A stretch of 64,000 bases of DNA from Actinomyces sp. oral taxon 897. Its GTDB lineage: Bacteria; Actinomycetota; Actinomycetes; Actinomycetales; Actinomycetaceae. The position numbers were made by a program, and so were the translations under genes. Every line of letters begins with the position of its first letter. Within the stretch, counting starts at the first letter, position 1. This document shows, in pieces, positions 59,409 to 64,000 of this stretch. Under the pieces are notes generated by a model, which was not told the DNA's origin, did not search any database, and saw only the letters and a list, made by a program, of their open reading frames with translations. The DNA lies in contig NZ_CP027236.1 of the NCBI RefSeq assembly GCF_002999235.1, forward strand, positions 2,356,001-2,420,000, read 5' to 3'.

Positions 59409-60167
59409 ATGGCACACCCCCGCCACCAGCGGCGTCCGCACCGTCCTGGACCGCTCAGCATGGTCCTGGGTGGTATCGGAGAGCTCCTTATTACCTCCGG
59501 CCTGGTGATCGCCCTGTTCCTGGTGTGGCAGCTGTGGTGGACCGGTATCGCCGCCCACGAGAAGGCGCAGGCCGTCAAGGAGCAGTTCACCCAGACCCAG
59601 GTCGACTCCCCCAAGGTCGCCGGGACCAAGCACACCGACGCCCCCCCGGCCTTCACCCAGGTCGACTACGGCCAGGCCATTGGGATGCTCATTGTGCCCA
59701 AGTGGTACGGCGTGACGAACAACAATATGCCGGTTATCGAGGGGACCGGTGAGGACGTCCTGGACCAGGCGGCAGCCGGGCACTACACCGACACCCAGCA
59801 GGTAGGGGAGGTCGGCAACTTCGCCATTGCCGCGCACCGACGCACCAACGGCAACTCCTTCCGCCGGATCGACCTGCTCGAGCCCGGCGACGAGGTCGTC
59901 GTGGCCACCCAGGACACGTGGTACGTCTACACCGTGGAGAACTACGAGATCGTCGAGCCCCACCAGGTCGAGGTCCTCTCCCCGGTCCCGGACGACCCCG
60001 AGGCCCAGCCCACTGAGCGCTACCTGACCATGACCACCTGCCACTCCCTGAGCATGGGCGAGTGGGGTAACGACCACCGGTGGATTGTCCACGCCAAGTT
60101 CTCCTACTGGATGCCGCGCTCCGAGGGCCGGCCCGACTCCGTCCTCAACGACCCGGAGGTCAACTGA
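59409..60167 (+). CDS. Class E sortase
   Basis: A 252-residue transpeptidase with an N-terminal anchor (about 22-46). The catalytic triad is visible: His143 in IAAHRR, Cys211 in LTMTTCHS and Arg224 in NDHRWIVHAKF. The TxTC motif and lack of pilin genes nearby fit class E, the housekeeping sortase of many high-GC Gram-positives (recognising LAXTG-type signals). It is followed 1 base later by a small membrane protein usually found with it. Upstream of ATG 59409 is CAGGAGACTAG. Confidence 0.92.
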   Translation: MAHPRHQRRPHRPGPLSMVLGGIGELLITSGLVIALFLVWQLWWTGIAAHEKAQAVKEQFTQTQVDSPKVAGTKHTDAPPAFTQVDYGQAIGMLIVPKWYGVTNNNMPVIEGTGEDVLDQAAAGHYTDTQQVGEVGNFAIAAHRRTNGNSFRRIDLLEPGDEVVVATQDTWYVYTVENYEIVEPHQVEVLSPVPDDPEAQPTERYLTMTTCHSLSMGEWGNDHRWIVHAKFSYWMPRSEGRPDSVLNDPEVN

Positions 60168-60168
60168 C

Positions 60169-60327
60169 ATGTACGGATGGATCTGGAGGCACCTGCCCGG
60201 CCCCGTCTGGTTCAGGACCATTGAGGCCCTCGTCCTGACCGCTGCCGTGGTGCTCCTCCTCTTCGAGGTGGTCTTCCCCTGGGCCAATGACACCTGGCAC
60301 CTCTCCGGTGAGGCCGACGTCGGCTGA
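60169..60327 (+). CDS. Small membrane protein linked to sortase E
   Basis: A 52-residue protein (ATG 60169, GGAGG ribosome site) that starts MYGWIWRHLPGPVWFRTIEA and has one transmembrane helix (about 21-42) ending in FPWANDTWHLSGEADVG. A short protein with the WRxLPGP...FPW pattern often follows class E sortase genes; its role is not known. Convergent with kbl. Confidence 0.8.
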   Translation: MYGWIWRHLPGPVWFRTIEALVLTAAVVLLLFEVVFPWANDTWHLSGEADVG

Positions 60328-60408
60328 CCGCCCGCCCGCCCCGTGGGAGTAGGTGGCGTGTGCCAGTGCCCGGGTACGCGGACCCGGCCAGTGCCGCTCA
60401 GGTGCCGC

Positions 60409-61602
<1,194 letters not shown>

Positions 61603-61616
61603 GGTGAATCTCCTTG

Positions 61617-62690
61617 TCAGACGGTCCAGTCCAGGACGACCTTGCCGCACCGCCCGCTGCGGGCGGCCTCAAAGCCCTGCTCCCACTGGTCGGCCGGGAA
61701 GCGGTGGGTAATGACGCCGCGTACGGCGTCACGCAGGGTGGGGGAGGACTCCAGCATGAAGGAGGCCTTGTACCAGGTGTCGAACATCTCTCGGCCGTAG
61801 ACGCCCTGGATGGTGAGCATGTGGGTGATGACCCAGCCCCAGTCGATCGCGTAGGAGGTCTTGGGCAGGCCCAGCATGGCGATCCGGGCCCCGTGGGTGC
61901 ACGCCTGCAGCATGCTCCGCACCGCCTCGGGCGCCCCGGAGATCTCCAGGCCGACGTCGAAGCCCTCCCGGATACTCAGGTCGCCCTTGACCTCCTCCAG
62001 ACCCCGTTCGGTGGTGTTGACCGTGGTCAGGCGGGGTGTGCCCAGGGAGGCAGCCAGGGACAGGCGGTAGTCGGAGACGTCGGTGAGGACCACGTTGCGG
62101 GCCCCGGCGTGGCTGGCCAGGGCCGCGCACATCATGCCGATGGGGCCGGCGCCGGTGACCAGCACGTCCTCCCCGGCCAGGGGGAACTGGAGGGTGGTGT
62201 GGACGGCGTTGCCGAAGGGGTCGAACAGGGCGCCCAGGTCCGGGTCGATCTCCGCTCCCTGCAGCCACACGTTCCCGGCGGGCACCACCACGTAGTCGGC
62301 GAAGGCGCCGTCGCGGTTGACGCCGATGGAGCTGACGGCTTGGCACATCTGACGTCGTCCTGCCCGGCAGTTGCGGCAGCGCCCGCAGGTGACGTGCCCC
62401 TCCACGCTCACCCGCTGGCCCACGGACAGGGTGCCTGAGGTGGCGCCGTCCAGGGAGCTGCCCACCCCGGGGCCGAGCTCGACGATCTCGCCGTAGAACT
62501 CGTGGCCCAGGGTCTGGGGCGGATGGAGCTCGGCGGCCGCGAAGTCGTCCCAGCCGGCCAGGTGCAGGTCGGTACCGCACAGGCCGGTGCGCATGACCCG
62601 GATCTTGACCTCCCCGAAGCCGGGCGTGGGCTCGGGGACGTCCTGAAGCTCCAGGCCGGGGCCGGGCGCGGGCTTGCGTAGTGCACGCAT
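61617..62690 (-). CDS. tdh: L-threonine 3-dehydrogenase
   Basis: A 357-residue zinc-dependent medium-chain dehydrogenase. The catalytic zinc residues Cys38 in GLCGTDLH and His63-Glu64 in GHEF are present, with four structural cysteines at 102, 105, 108 and 116 and the NAD-binding loop GAGPIGMM. It oxidises threonine to 2-amino-3-oxobutanoate, the substrate of Kbl encoded next. ATG 62690 has GGAGAC 5 bases upstream; longer starts add 17 non-conserved residues. Confidence 0.95.
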   Translation of the reverse strand: MRALRKPAPGPGLELQDVPEPTPGFGEVKIRVMRTGLCGTDLHLAGWDDFAAAELHPPQTLGHEFYGEIVELGPGVGSSLDGATSGTLSVGQRVSVEGHVTCGRCRNCRAGRRQMCQAVSSIGVNRDGAFADYVVVPAGNVWLQGAEIDPDLGALFDPFGNAVHTTLQFPLAGEDVLVTGAGPIGMMCAALASHAGARNVVLTDVSDYRLSLAASLGTPRLTTVNTTERGLEEVKGDLSIREGFDVGLEISGAPEAVRSMLQACTHGARIAMLGLPKTSYAIDWGWVITHMLTIQGVYGREMFDTWYKASFMLESSPTLRDAVRGVITHRFPADQWEQGFEAARSGRCGKVVLDWTV

Positions 62691-62827
62691 TATGTCTCCG
62701 TTGACGTCAGGAAGGGCTGGGCACCGGTCCGCGGGGCCCACCTGCGCATATGGTAGCCCGGGAGGCCGGTGGTGACGCTCAGGTCACCGGCGGGTCAGGC
62801 CGCGTGGTCAGCCGGGGGCCGCTCCGG

Positions 62828-64000
62828 TCAGGCCGGGGGCCGTGCGGCCGAGGTCGCATGGTCAGCCGAGGTTGCGTGGTCAGCCGGGGCCTCACGGTCG
62901 GCCGGAGCCGTGTGGTCGGCGTCGGCTGCCGCGTCGTGGCGGGCGAAGCTGGTGGTACGTGAGCCCGGTCTGCCGTTGACGACCACCAGCCCGGCGTCCC
63001 GCAGTGCCCTGAGCGCGTAGGACGCCTGGCGTGCGCTCAGGCCGGTGGCGGCCGCCACCTGGGCGGTGCTGGCGGGGCCGTCCGCCAGTGCCTCCCAGGT
63101 GGCCGGGGCGTTCCTGCTCAGCCTGCGCAGGGCCTCCGGCGTCGTCCCGGCGGGAACCCCCTCCTGGGCCGGGCTGCCGACGGCCGGGCCAGTAGGCTGG
63201 TCCGGGCCAGGGGACTGGGCCGCGAGGGAGTAGGCCGTGGAGCCCCGGGTCCCTGTCTGCACGGCGTAGCCACGGGAGACCAGCGTGTGGAGATCCTGCC
63301 GGGCCCGCACGGTGTCCACGCCAAAGCGCCGTCGGTAGCCGGCGTTCGTCCAGGTGGTCCCGTGCCGCATGTCCACCAGGGCGTGGCGCTGGGGGACGGT
63401 GAGGTCCTGGGCACCCAGCTCGCCCAGCCACTCCAGATCCTGAGGGAGCAGGAGGGCCGCGCGTGGCACGATCGCGGTGAACCGCACACCGGTGTCCTGG
63501 AACCTGACAGGCTCCATGTCGGCGGCGGCCAGCGCCTGCTGGGCGGCACGGATTCCTGAGCCGAGGCCCTCGATGACGCGATGGCCGTCAGGAGCTGAGA
63601 CAAAGGTGCAGATCTGGTAGAGGTACTCGTTGACCGCGGACTTGCCGTCACGGGTTCCGAGCTGGTCCACGCTCAGGCCGTACAGGCCTCCAGGGCTGCC
63701 AATGACCAGCTTGTCACGCAGCAGGCGGATCTCAACCCTCTTGGTCAGGGCGGGCTCGGAGAGGTCGCGGTGGACCAAGGCGTTGGCCACCAGCTCGCGG
63801 ACGACCAGGGAGGGGTACTCCACCTGGTCGTAGCCGTGACCGTGACGGAACCTGATGGTGCGGTCGGCCACGCGGTCCACCCAGCTGACGGCCGCGTCCA
63901 GCATGGCGGGCACCGGGCCGGTGATGTCCAGGCGGTCGGTGGCGCGGACGCCGTCGACCGCCTCAGGGCCGGGTAGGTACGCCGCCGTAATGGACAGCGC
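62828..64000 (-). CDS. ATP-binding (HATPase_c_4/AlbA-type) regulator, N-terminus beyond window
   Basis: The frame is open from 64000 down to TGA 62828 (390 codons), so the start lies to the right. Visible are DRLDITGPVPAMLDAAVSWVDRV, VVRELVANALVHRDLSE (a GHKL N-box), IGSPGGLYGLSVDQLG and EGLGSGIRAAQQAL. These match the C-terminal ATP-binding part of proteins with an AlbA_2 N-terminal domain. Two winged-helix-like segments follow (near AQVAAATGLSARQASYALRAL), then a repetitive Ala/Asp/His tail with ADHATSADHATSA. Members act as transcription regulators or in defence loci; the role here is undetermined. Confidence 0.8.
   Translation of the reverse strand, partial: ALSITAAYLPGPEAVDGVRATDRLDITGPVPAMLDAAVSWVDRVADRTIRFRHGHGYDQVEYPSLVVRELVANALVHRDLSEPALTKRVEIRLLRDKLVIGSPGGLYGLSVDQLGTRDGKSAVNEYLYQICTFVSAPDGHRVIEGLGSGIRAAQQALAAADMEPVRFQDTGVRFTAIVPRAALLLPQDLEWLGELGAQDLTVPQRHALVDMRHGTTWTNAGYRRRFGVDTVRARQDLHTLVSRGYAVQTGTRGSTAYSLAAQSPGPDQPTGPAVGSPAQEGVPAGTTPEALRRLSRNAPATWEALADGPASTAQVAAATGLSARQASYALRALRDAGLVVVNGRPGSRTTSFARHDAAADADHTAPADREAPADHATSADHATSAARPPA

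Overview
The window is about 64 kb of GC-rich actinobacterial chromosome. Gene content points to Actinomycetaceae (Actinomyces or a close relative). It carries the core block dciA, gyrB, gyrA, a DUF3566 protein, tRNA-Ile and tRNA-Ala. It also carries the actinobacterial envelope and signalling block fhaA-fhaB-pstP-rodA-pbpA-pknA-pknB, plus crgA, ppiA, a rhomboid protease and a class E sortase. I see no mycolate genes. The genus is inferred from gene content and base composition only.

Layout. 1-5.3 kb: the end of dciA, then an accessory cassette (36-codon peptide ORF, an unusually A+T-rich helical-repeat protein gene, an ABC ATPase and two permeases) leading into rsgA. 5.5-11.2 kb: gyrB, gyrA, DUF3566, tRNA-Ile(GAT), a DLW-39-like small protein and tRNA-Ala(TGC). 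11.3-19.9 kb: three paralogous minus-strand genes for membrane-anchored proteins with proline-rich N-termini and repeat-rich outer domains. Between them lie long repeat-filled gaps and an orphan 37-nt-repeat CRISPR array; the third paralog is cut short by an in-frame stop. 20-21.6 kb: a TetR-family remnant, a cluster of about ten DnaA-box-like sequences beside an A+T-rich stretch, and a degenerate 60-bp-period repeat. 21.7-25.5 kb: DUF4956, VTC-type polyphosphate polymerase and DUF4353 lipoprotein. 25.7-29.1 kb: an unknown protein convergent with a DUF262-hipA operon. 29.2-32.5 kb: sdaA, pdxK and tRNA-Leu(CAG). 32.7-41.3 kb: the FHA, kinase and cell-wall operon, with start and stop codons overlapping or nearly touching. 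41.6-47.1 kb: two crcB fluoride channels, a DUF2079 membrane protein, a DsbA-like protein and a ROK glucokinase. 47-56 kb: gene-poor stretches rich in repeats, two small unknown genes, a NarL-type two-component pair and a methyltransferase with a large low-complexity insert. 56.4-64 kb: rhomboid, ppiA, crgA, sortase E, kbl-tdh (threonine catabolism) and an ATP-binding regulator that runs off the end.

The coding backbone is mostly conventional. The unusual material is in the gaps. One 22-bp unit occurs in three tandem copies at three separate loci. Several intergenic clusters of about 28-bp repeats have a 60-61-bp period, which is type I-E CRISPR geometry, but each cluster has its own repeat sequence. 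A 33-bp element is shared between a broken regulator gene and the methyltransferase insert. No cas gene is present in the window.
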